A stretch of 64,000 nucleotides of DNA from Paenibacillus thalictri (GCF_004307995.1 NZ_SIRE01000003.1:434001-498000), one strand, 5' to 3'; positions 1-9,480 are shown, counted from the first letter of the stretch. A program made the numbers and translations. The notes: a model not told the origin generated them from the letters alone.

Positions 1-399
1 GATCGAGGCATAACTTCGCTTGGTTCCGGCCACAGTGAGCAAGGTCAAGCTGTCGGAAAGCGAGCTTACCGGCGTTTGAAAAAAGTAAAATAAAGAAATC
101 AGCACAAGCAGCACCATATAGGAGTCGCTGCGGAACATGACGAAAGCCATAATCAGCTGTCCTGCCAAAATGATGATAAGCAGCTTTTTGACCGTTCTCC
201 ATTTATCGCTTAGAACTCCCCAAAATAAATTGGACACGATCCCGACCAGCGGCCCCATCGAAAAGAGCAGCCCGATTTGCACGGTCGAAAGACCTTTCGC
301 TTGAAAATACAAAGCGAAAAACGAAGTAATCACTGCTGTTGTGGTATATAAAGAAAAAGAAAACGCCCTGAGCACGTTTTCGTGAAAAGTTGCTTTCAT
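1..399 (-). CDS. MFS transporter, N-terminal part (cut by window start)
   Basis: The minus-strand frame from the ATG at 399 reads to the window edge without a stop and gives 133 residues. They form four or so hydrophobic helices with an MFS signature: a long first helix, then a GLLFSMGPLVGIVSN segment and a cytoplasmic WGVLSDKWRTVKK loop resembling the conserved loop between helices 2 and 3. A GAGAGTGAG-like ribosome binding site precedes the ATG. The pattern is close to the complete MFS protein at 11523-12695 (same helix 1, same GLLMMFGPFVAIFAQ and GYLSDRYHKLK segments), so the two are probably paralogues of the MFS_1-like family. Substrate unknown. The C-terminal two thirds lie outside the window. 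Confidence 0.8.
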   Translation of the reverse strand, partial: MKATFHENVLRAFSFSLYTTTAVITSFFALYFQAKGLSTVQIGLLFSMGPLVGIVSNLFWGVLSDKWRTVKKLLIIILAGQLIMAFVMFRSDSYMVLLVLISLFYFFQTPVSSLSDSLTLLTVAGTKRSYASI

Positions 400-443
400 G
401 GAAACTCACTCTCTTGTATTCTGTCTTTTCATGGAGAAAACCA

Positions 444-1769
444 TTATACCGCCGATTTCAGCGTCCGGTCGGAATGCAGCGTTACCCGCAGCATATAGAG
501 GACGACCCCGGCCTCCGCGGCAAGTCCGAGCGATTGCGCTAAAGCGCCGATAGCCCCGTTCCAACCGCTGTTAATAAAGATGCAGGCGACTAAGGAAATC
601 AGCGTGACCGTCACATTGGCCGCCTGCGACCAAACCATCAGCTTGGTTTCGCCCTGCAGCATAATGATGCCGTTGCCGAAATCGAGCCATGGGAAAATGA
701 GTGTGGTCAGCATAAAGATGCGGAGCGTTTCGATGCTGGCGACCATCAGCCGCTCGTTTACCCCCATTACATTCGCCATAAACCACGTGCCCAGCGGCGT
801 ATAGGCCAGAATCGCGATCAGCAGCGTCGGAATGAAAGCGACGACCATCAGAAACCGGTGCACCTGGCGGCTGTCTTTGCGGTAAAAGTTCAGCACAATT
901 TGATGAATGTAGCTGAAGAAGCTTTGCACCAGCTGCGTTAAGCTGGAAGCAATCGCAAAGGAAGCGATTGCCAGCTGCACATTGTCCGACTTCCCCAACG
1001 CGGCGTTGATCGAAGGCCCGATTACAACGGCGATAAAGGAAGAGAACAGCAGCGGCTTGTAGAAACGGAAGATGTGGCCGACCGTTTCGACGGGGTGGTC
1101 CGCTTTTTTGCGCGGAATGGTGTGCTTGAGCAGAGACCGGCCTTCGATGAAACTGACGGCGCTTTCGATCGCCATGCCGACCAGAAAGATAATCGCTCCG
1201 ACCATGCCGCTTGTCACTGAATCGGTGGATATGAAATATAACGACAATAAGTACATTGCGGCCAACCGCACAATCATGCCGATGGTCAGCCATTTTGTAC
1301 GAAGGTTCGATATGATGATGCCGTGAAATACGCAGCGAAGTCCGGAAAAGATACTGACGAACATCAGTACGCGGTATACGCTCATCACCGGGTCAAGCAG
1401 TTCCGGCTGCACTCCGAGCAAATGTTGGAAAATCGCGCGGCCCAGCGGCGTATAAGCAACAATCAGTCCTGCAACCAGGACGCTGGACAAAACATAAACG
1501 GTCAGCCTGGACATGGCCGTAAACGAGATGCGGTCTCTTACGAGCGCCGAACACGTTTGCCGCAGCAGAATGGCGGGCCGTTCCGTAATGCCGAGCAGAC
1601 TCATGGGAAGCGCGTAGCTAGCGATAATGATTTCCGGATGCGCTGAGCGAGCCAATGTGCTGTTGATGATGACATGGGAAATCGTTACAAGACTCGCAGA
1701 AATCCCGAGCGGGATAAAAAAGGCGAGCAGCTGCTTAAGCGTGACCTGAACCTTGCCGTCGCTGTACAT
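444..1769 (-). CDS. MATE-like multi-helix membrane transporter
   Basis: A 441-residue integral membrane protein with about twelve hydrophobic segments, basic inside loops and an internal two-fold look: a Y(T)PLG motif after a helix recurs near residues 107 and 325, as in MATE/MOP flippase-type exporters. The start ATG at 1769 has GAGAGGAT seven bases upstream. It lies 45 bases upstream of the MFS gene on the same strand, so the two may be cotranscribed. Family assignment rests on topology and general resemblance to proteins annotated as MatE in related bacilli. Substrate is unknown; a drug or lipid-linked substrate is possible but not shown. Confidence 0.6.
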   Translation of the reverse strand: MYSDGKVQVTLKQLLAFFIPLGISASLVTISHVIINSTLARSAHPEIIIASYALPMSLLGITERPAILLRQTCSALVRDRISFTAMSRLTVYVLSSVLVAGLIVAYTPLGRAIFQHLLGVQPELLDPVMSVYRVLMFVSIFSGLRCVFHGIIISNLRTKWLTIGMIVRLAAMYLLSLYFISTDSVTSGMVGAIIFLVGMAIESAVSFIEGRSLLKHTIPRKKADHPVETVGHIFRFYKPLLFSSFIAVVIGPSINAALGKSDNVQLAIASFAIASSLTQLVQSFFSYIHQIVLNFYRKDSRQVHRFLMVVAFIPTLLIAILAYTPLGTWFMANVMGVNERLMVASIETLRIFMLTTLIFPWLDFGNGIIMLQGETKLMVWSQAANVTVTLISLVACIFINSGWNGAIGALAQSLGLAAEAGVVLYMLRVTLHSDRTLKSAV

Positions 1770-1941
1770 GTATAGTATCCTCTCGATATTGAATTTTACA
1801 ATTGCTCATTATAACACCAGCGTGGGGGGCTGGGTATCATTTTTTTTCGTCCGGCACTGGCTTGCGTCAGCAAATACATGTTACATTATAAGGATAGAAG
1901 CAACGAAGCAGATTTTACACATGGGAAATGGGGAGTAAAGG

Positions 1942-2259
1942 GTGAACTATGGCTTTGTGCTCGATGAACGATTGGGCATTCCGCTGCCTGAGCTTCATCT
2001 GGAGTGGGAGGAGTACGCCGAAGCGGAAAGGTCGGCTATTTTGCTGCGGTGGGAAGAAATCCGCGGGACGATTCCGGATCGCATTATGGCGATCGAACGT
2101 GTGATTGTGGTGAAGCAAAGCCAGCTGAGCATGGAGGAAAACTTTGCGTTATCCTGCCAGCTGAACAGCGAAATTGCGGAGCTGGCGAGCACCATCAACG
2201 AACTTCATATCTGGTTTCGGATTAACCAGGATATTGCTCCGGGCGCGGCGCATCATTAA
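1942..2259 (+). CDS. conserved-looking small acidic helical protein, unknown function
   Basis: A 105-residue soluble protein starting with GTG at 1942 behind GGGGAGTAAAGG. The composition is rich in Glu, Leu and Ile with heptad-like spacing from about residue 20 to 95, suggesting two or three helices, perhaps a coiled coil. No signal peptide, cysteines or catalytic motif is visible. It is divergent from the MATE-like gene and followed at 127 bases by the next unknown gene and the terpene synthase. I do not recognise the family. Confidence 0.6.
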   Translation: MNYGFVLDERLGIPLPELHLEWEEYAEAERSAILLRWEEIRGTIPDRIMAIERVIVVKQSQLSMEENFALSCQLNSEIAELASTINELHIWFRINQDIAPGAAHH

Positions 2260-2385
2260 GCGGGCGACGGTGTTTTTGCATAAGGATTAACGCTTTACTG
2301 GCGGATCTATTCTTATCGGGCTTGCCGCGGCAGGTATACTATAAGAAAATAAGGAAACAATTACCGGATAAAGGAGGTGCTCCGT

Positions 2386-2988
2386 ATGCCGGAAGCACCG
2401 GGAGCGCTTCAATCGATCGTTAATAAATTACTTGCCCACGAGCCTGAGCTTTATCCCACAGAAGAATGGGATGAGCTTCTCGATATAAAAATTGCCCGCA
2501 TTGCCTTTGCAGACGTTTCGGCGGCTCAGAGGCCTTTTCTTATGGCGGTGAAGGCCGGACTTCACTTATGGAATGACAGCTTGGACGCCTCGCATACGCT
2601 GTCCCAAGAGCTGCACAGCAAAGAAGGCAGTTATTGGCACGGAATGATGCATCGGATGGAAGGCGACTACAGCAATGCGAAATATTGGTTTCATCAAGTC
2701 GGGTCTCATCCCAATTTCTCCAGATTGTTCAGCAAGCTCAGAGAGCGGCAGGAGACGGCGATCGGCACGGTCGGTCACGACGGACTGCGCGCTAAATTGG
2801 AGCAGCTTTTGACGGCGGACAGCTGGAACCCGTATTTATTTATCGATATTGTCGAGCTGCAAGTAACCACAGCGCACGACACGGCTGCGGAATCTGTCTT
2901 GAAGCGGATCCAAAGCCTGGAACTGAAGCTGCTGCTGCAGAGCTGCTCCGAGCAAGCCGGTGGAGGTATTTCTCTTGAGTTTTCTTAA
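2386..2988 (+). CDS. unknown protein coupled to terpene synthase
   Basis: A 200-residue protein from the ATG at 2386, chosen because a perfect AAGGAGG sits eight bases upstream (2371-2377); a GTG at 2377 would lie inside that site. It is soluble, rich in Trp and His (WHGMMHRMEGDYSNAKYWFH), with a helical-hairpin feel like a tetratricopeptide-type fold, but no certain domain. Its last 14 bases overlap the terpene synthase start, and the GGTGGAGG used by that gene lies inside this frame, so the two are translationally coupled. A role near the YtpB pathway is inference. Confidence 0.7.
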   Translation: MPEAPGALQSIVNKLLAHEPELYPTEEWDELLDIKIARIAFADVSAAQRPFLMAVKAGLHLWNDSLDASHTLSQELHSKEGSYWHGMMHRMEGDYSNAKYWFHQVGSHPNFSRLFSKLRERQETAIGTVGHDGLRAKLEQLLTADSWNPYLFIDIVELQVTTAHDTAAESVLKRIQSLELKLLLQSCSEQAGGGISLEFS

Positions 2989-4054
2989 GTCAAGCAAGGT
3001 TTCGGTTCCTCACGGACCTGTTTCTTTAATGCTGCGCGTATATCGCTATGTGCTGCCTGAGGTGCACAAGCAGCTCCATATGTGGCGTAATACAGCGGAG
3101 CGGATTCCCGACCCGGAGCTTCGCAAGCAGGCGATCGACAGCATGACTTCCAAGAAATTCCATTGTGAAGGCGGCGCGGTGTACGCTGCGGCTAACCTGC
3201 CGATGCGCCATGTGTTAATTCCGTTAATTGTAGCTTTCCAGACGATCAGCGATTATTTGGACAACCTGTGCGACCGCAGCACTTCCCTGGATGCGGAAGA
3301 CTTTCGGCAGCTGCACCAGGCGATGCTCGACGCGGTCAATCCGTCAGCGCCCATTCACGATTACTACAAGTTTCATCAGGAGAAAGACGACGGGCTTTAT
3401 TTGGAGCAGCTGGTCAAAATGTGCCAAACCTGCATCCGCCAGCTGCCCTCGTACAGCAAAGCGGCTTTGCGTATCGCCGAATTGGTAGGGCTGTACTGCG
3501 ACCTGCAGGTGCATAAGCATATCAAACATGAGCTGCGGGAACCCGAACTGCTCGGCTGGTGGGAAAGTCACAAACACCATTTTCCACACATCAGATGGAA
3601 CGAATTCGCCGCGGCGACCGGCTCGACGCTGGGCGTTTTTATGCTGTTTCTAGCGGCTGCCTCTCCCCGTTTGGACGAGCGTTTCGTAGAGCAAATATAC
3701 GAAACTTATTTTCCTTATATTTGCGGTTTACATATTTTGCTTGATTATTTGATCGACCAGGAAGAGGATCTGGCAGGCGGCGATTTGAATTTCTGCAGCT
3801 ATTACGAGAACCGGGAAACGACCGTGAACCGAATCGCGCTGATTGCGGAAGAGGCCCGAAGCAAGGCGCTTCAGCTGGAGCATTCATCGTTTCACCGGAT
3901 GATTATCGAAGGTTTGCTGGCGCTTTATTTGTCGGATCCGAAGGTCAAAGATCAGCCGGAGGTGCGGCATATTTCCCGCCAGTTGATGAAGGGCAGCCCG
4001 CTTACAAGACTTTTCTTTTTTGTAAATAGTATGTGGATCCGCAAAATTTCATAG
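2975..4054 (+). CDS. ytpB: tetraprenyl-beta-curcumene synthase-like terpene synthase (DUF2600)
   Basis: A 359-residue all-helical protein of the YtpB/DUF2600 family. Known family members convert all-trans prenyl diphosphates (C35 or C25) to tetraprenyl-curcumene-type sesquarterpenes or sesterterpenes. The likely metal-binding Asp cluster is DYLDNLCD at residues 93-100 and a second acidic run DYLIDQEED lies near residue 260. The TTG at 2975 is preferred over the in-frame GTG at 2960 because GGTGGAGG ends eight bases before it. No signal peptide. No prenyltransferase or squalene-hopene cyclase gene is adjacent, so the product chain length cannot be read from context. Confidence 0.85.
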   Translation: MSFLKSSKVSVPHGPVSLMLRVYRYVLPEVHKQLHMWRNTAERIPDPELRKQAIDSMTSKKFHCEGGAVYAAANLPMRHVLIPLIVAFQTISDYLDNLCDRSTSLDAEDFRQLHQAMLDAVNPSAPIHDYYKFHQEKDDGLYLEQLVKMCQTCIRQLPSYSKAALRIAELVGLYCDLQVHKHIKHELREPELLGWWESHKHHFPHIRWNEFAAATGSTLGVFMLFLAAASPRLDERFVEQIYETYFPYICGLHILLDYLIDQEEDLAGGDLNFCSYYENRETTVNRIALIAEEARSKALQLEHSSFHRMIIEGLLALYLSDPKVKDQPEVRHISRQLMKGSPLTRLFFFVNSMWIRKIS

Positions 4055-4116
4055 CACATCGTCATATTTTCGAGTAAAATGTGAATATGTATTTTCAGCA
4101 TGGGAGGATTAATGAC

Positions 4117-5085
4117 ATGTCAGCGGTAAAATCAATAGCGGTTTTGACAAGCGGGGGCGACTCGCAAGGGATGAATGCGGCGGTACGTGCAGTGGTGCGG
4201 AGCGCATTGTTCCACGGACTTGAAGTATATGCGGTGCAAAGAGGTTATTCCGGGCTCATTAACGACGATATTCGGCAAATGGACCTGCGCAGCGTGGGCG
4301 ATATCATTCAGCGGGGCGGTACGATTTTGCAGACAGCCCGCTGCAAGGAGTTTACGACAGAGGAAGGCCAACGCCTCGGAGCGGACAACCTGCGCAGACG
4401 CGGAATCGACGGGCTTGTCGTCATCGGCGGCGACGGTTCCTACCAAGGCGCCAACAAGCTCAGCAAGCTTGGCATCAAAACAATGGGTCTTCCGGGGACG
4501 ATCGACAACGACATTCCTTTTACAGACTATACGATTGGCTTTGATACGGCGGTCAGCATCGTTGTAGACGCGATCAACAAACTGCGCGATACGATGAGTT
4601 CGCATGAACGTTCGTCGGTGGTGGAAGTCATGGGCCGTCATTGCGGCGACATCGCCTTGTATTCGGGACTGGCGAGTGGTGCGGAAACGATTCTTGTGCC
4701 TGAAGTCAATTACGATCTTGACGAAATCGCTTCGCGGATGAAGACCAACTTTGCGCTTGGCAAACGTCACAGTATCGTTCTTGTAGCCGAAGGTGTGGGC
4801 AAAGGCGAAGACATTGCCCGGGAAATTACGCTGCGCAACGGCATCGAACCACGTGTAACGGTGCTTGGCCACATTCAGCGCGGAGGCACGCCAACCCATA
4901 ACGACCGGGTGCTGGCCAGCCGGCTCGGCGATTTTGCCGTTCGCAAGCTGATTGAAGGCGATTCCGGCAAAGGCTGCGGCGTAATGGAGAACAAACTCGT
5001 AACTACCGACATCGATAAAGTCGTTAACTCGAAGAAAGAATTTAATCTCGATTTGTACCAGCTCGCTATGCGTTTATCGCAATAA
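4117..5085 (+). CDS. pfkA: ATP-dependent 6-phosphofructokinase
   Basis: Phosphorylates fructose 6-phosphate to fructose 1,6-bisphosphate with ATP, the committed step of glycolysis. 322 residues from the ATG at 4117 (GGGAGG nine bases upstream), the normal size of the bacterial homotetrameric enzyme. Visible motifs are the nucleotide loop TSGGDSQGMNAAVR (residues 9-22), the GGDGSYQGA loop near 103, the catalytic PGTIDNDI near 126, MGRHCGDIA near 171 and GHIQRGGTPTHNDR near 248. The first loop has SQ where E. coli PfkA has AP (GGDAPGMN). It is a single-gene unit ending in a strong hairpin at 5102-5143. pyk and accA/D, frequent neighbours in Bacillus, are not adjacent. Confidence 0.97.
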   Translation: MSAVKSIAVLTSGGDSQGMNAAVRAVVRSALFHGLEVYAVQRGYSGLINDDIRQMDLRSVGDIIQRGGTILQTARCKEFTTEEGQRLGADNLRRRGIDGLVVIGGDGSYQGANKLSKLGIKTMGLPGTIDNDIPFTDYTIGFDTAVSIVVDAINKLRDTMSSHERSSVVEVMGRHCGDIALYSGLASGAETILVPEVNYDLDEIASRMKTNFALGKRHSIVLVAEGVGKGEDIAREITLRNGIEPRVTVLGHIQRGGTPTHNDRVLASRLGDFAVRKLIEGDSGKGCGVMENKLVTTDIDKVVNSKKEFNLDLYQLAMRLSQ

Positions 5086-5101
5086 TCATAAGCCTATGCA
5101 T

Positions 5102-5143
5102 CACAAGGGCCGCTATTCCGGGATGGGAACAGCGGCCCTTGTG
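5102..5143. terminator. hairpin between pfkA and peroxiredoxin
   Basis: Thirteen-base perfect arms CACAAGGGCCGCT and AGCGGCCCTTGTG around a 16-base loop. No T-tract follows on either strand, so it may act as a weak bidirectional terminator or an mRNA 3' end stabiliser between convergent genes. Confidence 0.55.
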
Positions 5144-5202
5144 CGTCTAGAAAGCGGCCCGGCCGCCGCAGCGCGTTTAGGATTCGCGTGCAAGCTGCGG
5201 CT

Positions 5203-5646
5203 TTACGGCGTGCCGCGCAGCACCGCGACAATTTCATCGGTAGGCCGGTTTCCTTTGCGCGCATAAGCGATTTTTCCGTCTTTGCCGATTACAAAAACAA
5301 TCCGCTGCTGGCCAAGCAGTCCGAACAGCAGCTCGCCGACGCCGTATTTCTGCCGGATCGCTTGGTCATGGTCGGAGATGAGGGGGAAGTCGTACCTATG
5401 TTTTGCGGCAAAACGGCGGTGTTCATCGATACTGCCGGGATTAACGCCCAGCACCAGCGCGTCGAATTCCGCGTAGCGGGTTTTGGAATCGCGCACCGCG
5501 CAAAGTTGTTTTGTGCAGATCGGCGTTTCATCTTTCGGGTAAAAAATAAGCACAATCGGCCTTTTGCCTAAATGATCTGCAAGACGTACCTCGCCTTGTG
5601 TGCTTTCGGCCGTAAAATCAGGTGCATGGCTTCCGATTTCCAGCAT
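5203..5646 (-). CDS. Bcp/PrxQ-type peroxiredoxin
   Basis: Thiol peroxidase reducing hydrogen peroxide and organic hydroperoxides in the cytoplasm. The frame has an upstream extension, but the ATG at 5646 is preferred because AAGGAGTGA lies just ahead of it and the protein then begins MLEIGSHAPDF, as normal for the family (147 residues). The active site reads FYPKDETPICTKQLC: peroxidatic Cys44 in TPIC and a likely resolving Cys49 five residues on, the PrxQ/BCP spacing. Convergent with pfkA and divergent from the FMN reductase gene. Confidence 0.9.
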   Translation of the reverse strand: MLEIGSHAPDFTAESTQGEVRLADHLGKRPIVLIFYPKDETPICTKQLCAVRDSKTRYAEFDALVLGVNPGSIDEHRRFAAKHRYDFPLISDHDQAIRQKYGVGELLFGLLGQQRIVFVIGKDGKIAYARKGNRPTDEIVAVLRGTP

Positions 5647-5852
5647 AACCGCTGTCACTCCTTCAGCTTCAAAATGGGATGCAATGGGGTCTGTCGGCGG
5701 TAGTTCTTCTCGCGGCGAATATATCATGACGGGGCGTGGAAAGCAACCGGATCGATGGAATTTACGGCAGCGCGCAAAAGTGGTGGATATCATTGACTTT
5801 ATTTACTTTTTATACTATTATGTATGTAAAGTGACAGAAGAGGGTGGAGACA

Positions 5853-6386
5853 TTGAAAATAACGATTATTGCCGGAAGCAACCGCGAGAATGCTACAAGC
5901 ACGATGTTGTGCCGTTATATGGCCAGAGTACTGGAAGAGATGGGCTGTTCCGTGAACTTATTTGAACTTTATCATCATCCCTTGCCTTTATACGCTCCTA
6001 AAGTCGAGTGTGCCGATCCGAATGTACGCCATCTGGAACGAATCGTAAAGGAAGCGGACGGTGTCATATTGGCGACTCCGGACTACCATGGTTCCTTATC
6101 GGGCGTGTTGAAGAACGCTTTGGATTATTTGGGCTTCGACCATTTTGACGGCAAAATCGTGCTTTCGGCAAGCTCCTCCGGCGGCGCGGTAGGCGTGAGC
6201 CCGCTGACTCACCTGCAGACGGTCGTCCGCAACGTGCACGGGATCAACTGCCCCGAATGGATATCCATCGGCGGAGAATTCCGCCGTTTTACACCGGAAG
6301 GCGAACCCGAACATGAGAAAACGAAAGAACGGATTGCTCGAGCGTTACAATACTTTTTGCGTATGGTTCAAACCTTTGCTAAATGA
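5853..6386 (+). CDS. NAD(P)H-dependent FMN reductase (flavodoxin-like)
   Basis: A 177-residue flavodoxin-like reductase of the NADPH-dependent FMN reductase/azoreductase/chromate reductase group. It has the N-terminal FMN phosphate loop IIAGSNRENATS, a TPDYHGSLSGVLKNALDYL segment near residue 78 that is the family signature, and an SSGGAVG loop near 110. The TTG at 5853 follows GGTGGAGA; an in-frame GTG at 5844 is the alternative and would add three residues. Physiological substrate unknown; quinone, azo or metal reduction is typical for the family. Confidence 0.88.
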   Translation: MKITIIAGSNRENATSTMLCRYMARVLEEMGCSVNLFELYHHPLPLYAPKVECADPNVRHLERIVKEADGVILATPDYHGSLSGVLKNALDYLGFDHFDGKIVLSASSSGGAVGVSPLTHLQTVVRNVHGINCPEWISIGGEFRRFTPEGEPEHEKTKERIARALQYFLRMVQTFAK

Positions 6387-6446
6387 TTGAATGATACTAG
6401 CAATTAGCGTATAATGGAAAAAACGAAAATAGGCGGAGGAATCCAC

Positions 6447-6623
6447 ATGGATATCGCGGCACTTTCGATGCAGATGAAGCAAAGCAGCTTAGGAGACGCC
6501 GTCGGAGTCAGACTGCTTTCCATCGCCAAGGACCAGATGCAGCAGCAAGGTCAGGAGCTGGCGCAAATGCTTCAGCAAAGCGTTCAGCCTCATTTGGGCG
6601 GGAATATCGATATACGATTATAA
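6447..6623 (+). CDS. yjfB: YjfB-family small protein
   Basis: A 58-residue protein starting at the ATG at 6447, with GGCGGAGGA seven bases upstream. The N-terminus [15 protein letters not shown] and the following hydrophobic/Gln-rich helix match the YjfB family, named for a putative motility protein of Bacillus. No flagellar gene lies in this window. It forms a one-gene unit closed by the terminator at 6624-6647. Confidence 0.8.
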   Translation: MDIAALSMQMKQSSLGDAVGVRLLSIAKDQMQQQGQELAQMLQQSVQPHLGGNIDIRL

Positions 6624-6647
6624 TAAAAGCCCGTCAGGGCTTTTTTT
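6624..6647 (+). terminator. intrinsic terminator after yjfB
   Basis: AAAAGCCC and GGGCTTTT arms with a four-base loop GTCA followed by a T run, directly after the yjfB stop. Confidence 0.9.
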
Positions 6648-6666
6648 GTTGGGGGACGATGGAGTT

Positions 6667-7386
6667 ATGTCAAATGTCATATTAAAAAACGATTGGGCGC
6701 AGCTCCTGGAACCGGAGTTCGCCAAGCCCTATTACAAGGAATTACGCCAATTTTTGCGCCAAGAATACAGTACACGCAGGGTGTATCCGGATATGTACGA
6801 TATTTACAACGCGCTGCACTATACCTCTTATGCCGACGTCAAGGTGGTCATTCTCGGCCAAGATCCTTACCATGGCCCGGGCCAAGCGCACGGACTGAGC
6901 TTTTCGGTCAAACCGGGAATTCCTGCGCCGCCTTCCCTGCAAAATATGTATAAGGAACTGCGAAGCGATCTTGGCTGCAGCATTCCGGATAACGGTTATT
7001 TGCTGAAATGGGCCAAGCAGGGGGTTATGCTGCTTAACACGGTGCTGACCGTAAGGGAAAGCACGCCCAATTCGCATAAGGGCCAAGGGTGGGAAATGTT
7101 TACCGACCGGGTAATCTCGCTTTTGGCCGAACGCGAAAAACCGGTGGTGTTTATTCTTTGGGGCAGCCATGCCCAGCAAAAACAGCAGCTGATTCAGGGA
7201 CGGCATCATTTTATTATCAAATCGCCGCATCCGAGTCCGCTTTCGGCGCATCGCGGATTTTTCGGCAGCCGGCCGTTTTCCAAGGCAAATCAATTTTTAG
7301 AGCAAGCCGGCATGGGAGCCATTGATTGGCAAATTCCCGATTTGGCGATGTACGATCAATTGCAGGAGTCCGACGCCTATGCATGA
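6667..7386 (+). CDS. ung: uracil-DNA glycosylase, family 1
   Basis: Removes uracil from DNA to start base excision repair. 239 residues from the ATG at 6667. The water-activating motif GQDPYH occupies residues 64-69 with Asp66, and the DNA-intercalation motif [10 protein letters not shown] lies near 195. A GGAG lies only two bases ahead of the ATG, with a further G-rich run at 6651, so initiation may be moderate. Its 3' end overlaps the start of the HD hydrolase gene by eight bases, so the two are coupled. Confidence 0.96.
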   Translation: MSNVILKNDWAQLLEPEFAKPYYKELRQFLRQEYSTRRVYPDMYDIYNALHYTSYADVKVVILGQDPYHGPGQAHGLSFSVKPGIPAPPSLQNMYKELRSDLGCSIPDNGYLLKWAKQGVMLLNTVLTVRESTPNSHKGQGWEMFTDRVISLLAEREKPVVFILWGSHAQQKQQLIQGRHHFIIKSPHPSPLSAHRGFFGSRPFSKANQFLEQAGMGAIDWQIPDLAMYDQLQESDAYA

Positions 7387-8050
7387 CGCGGCTGAAATGA
7401 AGCGGCACGAACAACGCGTTCTGGCAGCTGCGGAAGCTTATGCAAAGCAGGAACTGGCACAAGAAGCAAGCGGCCACGACTGGTGGCATGTGTACCGGGT
7501 GGACCGGCTGGCCGAACGGATAGCGCGGGAGGAGAACGCCGACGTCTTTATCTGCCGTTTGGCGGCATTGCTTCACGATCTCGCCGATGAGAAGCTGTTC
7601 GGTGATGAAGCGGCGGGTTTGCGCAAAATCAGCGAATGGATGGAGCGGCACGAGGTTTCTCCGGACGCCGTCCGGCATGTCATTGAAATTGTCAGCACCA
7701 TGTCGTTTAAGGGTGGCGGGCGTCCGCCGATGCGTACGCTGGAAGGCCGGGTTGTGCAGGATGCGGACCGGCTGGATGCGATTGGGGCCGTCGGCATCGC
7801 CCGGGTGTTCGCCTATTCCGGCGCTAAGGGCAGACTCATCCACGATCCGGATTTCGTGCCGCGTACGGATATGACAAAAGAGCAATACCGCAGCGCCGAC
7901 GGATCGGCTGTTGCGCATTTTTACGAAAAGCTGCTTAAACTTAAAGACCTGATGAACACGGATCATGCCAAGCGGCTGGCTGAAGGAAGGCACGAAACGT
8001 TAACTCGGTATTTGGAATGTTTTTATGAGGAATGGGAAGGCTTGAGGTAA
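7379..8050 (+). CDS. HD-domain phosphohydrolase
   Basis: A 223-residue metal-dependent hydrolase of the HD superfamily. Motifs: HDWWHVYRV near residue 31, then [13 protein letters not shown] near 63 carrying the HD pair, and [15 protein letters not shown] near 125, the pattern of the uncharacterised YedJ-like subgroup. The ATG at 7379 lies inside the end of ung, preceded by AGGAG. Followed after 42 bases by dgt, another HD enzyme, so this run looks like a DNA-repair and nucleotide-pool unit. Substrate unknown; nucleotides are likely. Confidence 0.88.
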   Translation: MHDAAEMKRHEQRVLAAAEAYAKQELAQEASGHDWWHVYRVDRLAERIAREENADVFICRLAALLHDLADEKLFGDEAAGLRKISEWMERHEVSPDAVRHVIEIVSTMSFKGGGRPPMRTLEGRVVQDADRLDAIGAVGIARVFAYSGAKGRLIHDPDFVPRTDMTKEQYRSADGSAVAHFYEKLLKLKDLMNTDHAKRLAEGRHETLTRYLECFYEEWEGLR

Positions 8051-8092
8051 CTGGAAGGTAATATGAACAACGGAAGTAAAGGATGACAATCG

Positions 8093-9406
8093 ATGGATTT
8101 GCGAAAATTACGACTGAATGAGGCGCCTCCAATCAAATCTAGCGAAGAGCGCAATGAATACGAAAAAGACTACGCGCGGCTGATCCAATCCCCGGCTTTT
8201 CGCCGTTTGCAGGGCAAATCCCAGGTGTTTGGCGCAGGTTCCGGCGACTATTACCGCACGCGTCTGACTCACTCGCTGGAAGTTTCGCAAATCGCCAGAG
8301 AAATCGCAGGCCGCATCGGGAGTGCTTATCCTTTCTTAAGCAAAAAGGAGCATCCCGGGCTTGTCATCAATCCTGCTGTGGTGGAGTGCGCATCGCTGGC
8401 CCATGATTTGGGCCACCCGCCTTTTGGGCATAAAGGCGAAGACGTGCTGAACCGGCTGCTGGAACCCGAAGGATTTGCCTACGAGGGGAATGCGCAAAAC
8501 TTTCGGCTCCTGATGTTTTTGGAAAAACGCGCCGACAGCGGCAACGGTCTGGATCTGACCGCCGCCGTATTGCTTGGCATCAACAAATATCCGTATTCGC
8601 TTGATGAACCCGGCCGTATGAAAGGGGTATACGGCTCTGAATGGGAAGGCATCCGTTATTTACGCGAGCTGTGGAACATGCCGGAAAACTGTCCGACGCT
8701 GGAAGCGCAGCTGATGGATTTGTGCGACGACATCGCTTATTCGACTCACGACATCGAAGACGGCATCCGCGCCGGCAAAATCCAAATGAACCGCACTTTT
8801 TTCGAGGACCGCAGGCTGGTGCGCCATCTTGTCGAGGAAATCGTGCAGGATAAAGGCAACGGCGCGCTGGGCTGGGACAAAGTGGATGTGGCGGAGTTTG
8901 TCAAACTGGTGCTGGCCGCGTACTTCGAACAGTGGGAGAAAATTTACGCCGCTTGCCACGAAGAAGCGTCCCGTACCCGCAGGGAGATGAAAGCGCGTTG
9001 GGTTAACCTGTTTGCCGGCCGCATCGGCATCATCGACGATCCTGAGAAGAGCTGGAAAAAGGTCACTTTCGTCCGGGACGGACAACAGGATTTGGATCTG
9101 CTGCGCACGATGGAGGTATTGAAGAAAATGGCCTGGGTCACGATGATCAAGGATTTTCGCGTCCAACGTTTGCAAAAGCGCAGCGAGATCATGCTCCACC
9201 GGCTGTGGATCAGCTTCAGCGCCCAGGATACGGGCCGGCTGATCGTTCCTCCCGACTGGACCGAAGAATATGAGCAGCAAAAAGGAAAATGGCCGTGGCA
9301 GCGGTTTATGGCCGATTATATTTCCGGCATGACGGACGCATATGCCGAGAAAGTATATTCAGAGCTGTATGCCAGTAAGACCGGCTCCATCTACGAGATG
9401 GATTAA
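8093..9406 (+). CDS. dgt: dNTP triphosphohydrolase (dGTPase family)
   Basis: Cleaves dNTPs to nucleosides plus triphosphate, controlling dNTP pools. 437 residues with AFRRLQGKSQVFG at residue 35, TRLTHSLEVSQIAR with His60, and LAHDLGHPPFGHKGE carrying the HD pair at 104-105, all signatures of the Dgt family. AAGGATGA precedes the ATG. Third gene of the ung-HD-dgt run. Substrate preference (dGTP alone or all dNTPs) cannot be read from sequence. Confidence 0.93.
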   Translation: MDLRKLRLNEAPPIKSSEERNEYEKDYARLIQSPAFRRLQGKSQVFGAGSGDYYRTRLTHSLEVSQIAREIAGRIGSAYPFLSKKEHPGLVINPAVVECASLAHDLGHPPFGHKGEDVLNRLLEPEGFAYEGNAQNFRLLMFLEKRADSGNGLDLTAAVLLGINKYPYSLDEPGRMKGVYGSEWEGIRYLRELWNMPENCPTLEAQLMDLCDDIAYSTHDIEDGIRAGKIQMNRTFFEDRRLVRHLVEEIVQDKGNGALGWDKVDVAEFVKLVLAAYFEQWEKIYAACHEEASRTRREMKARWVNLFAGRIGIIDDPEKSWKKVTFVRDGQQDLDLLRTMEVLKKMAWVTMIKDFRVQRLQKRSEIMLHRLWISFSAQDTGRLIVPPDWTEEYEQQKGKWPWQRFMADYISGMTDAYAEKVYSELYASKTGSIYEMD

Positions 9407-9436
9407 AGGAATGTAGCAAGGTATGGCAAGACGTTA

Positions 9437-9480
9437 AAAAAGGCTCTCCTGAGCCCGGGTAACCGGGGAGGGAGAGCCTT
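9437..9480 (-). terminator. terminator reading minus strand at end of 98-bp array
   Basis: Arms AAGGCTCTCC (9440-9449) and GGAGAGCCTT (9471-9480). The run of six A on the plus side becomes a T tract only for minus-strand transcripts, so it would stop RNA coming through the tandem array from the DUF4015 gene. Confidence 0.75.
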
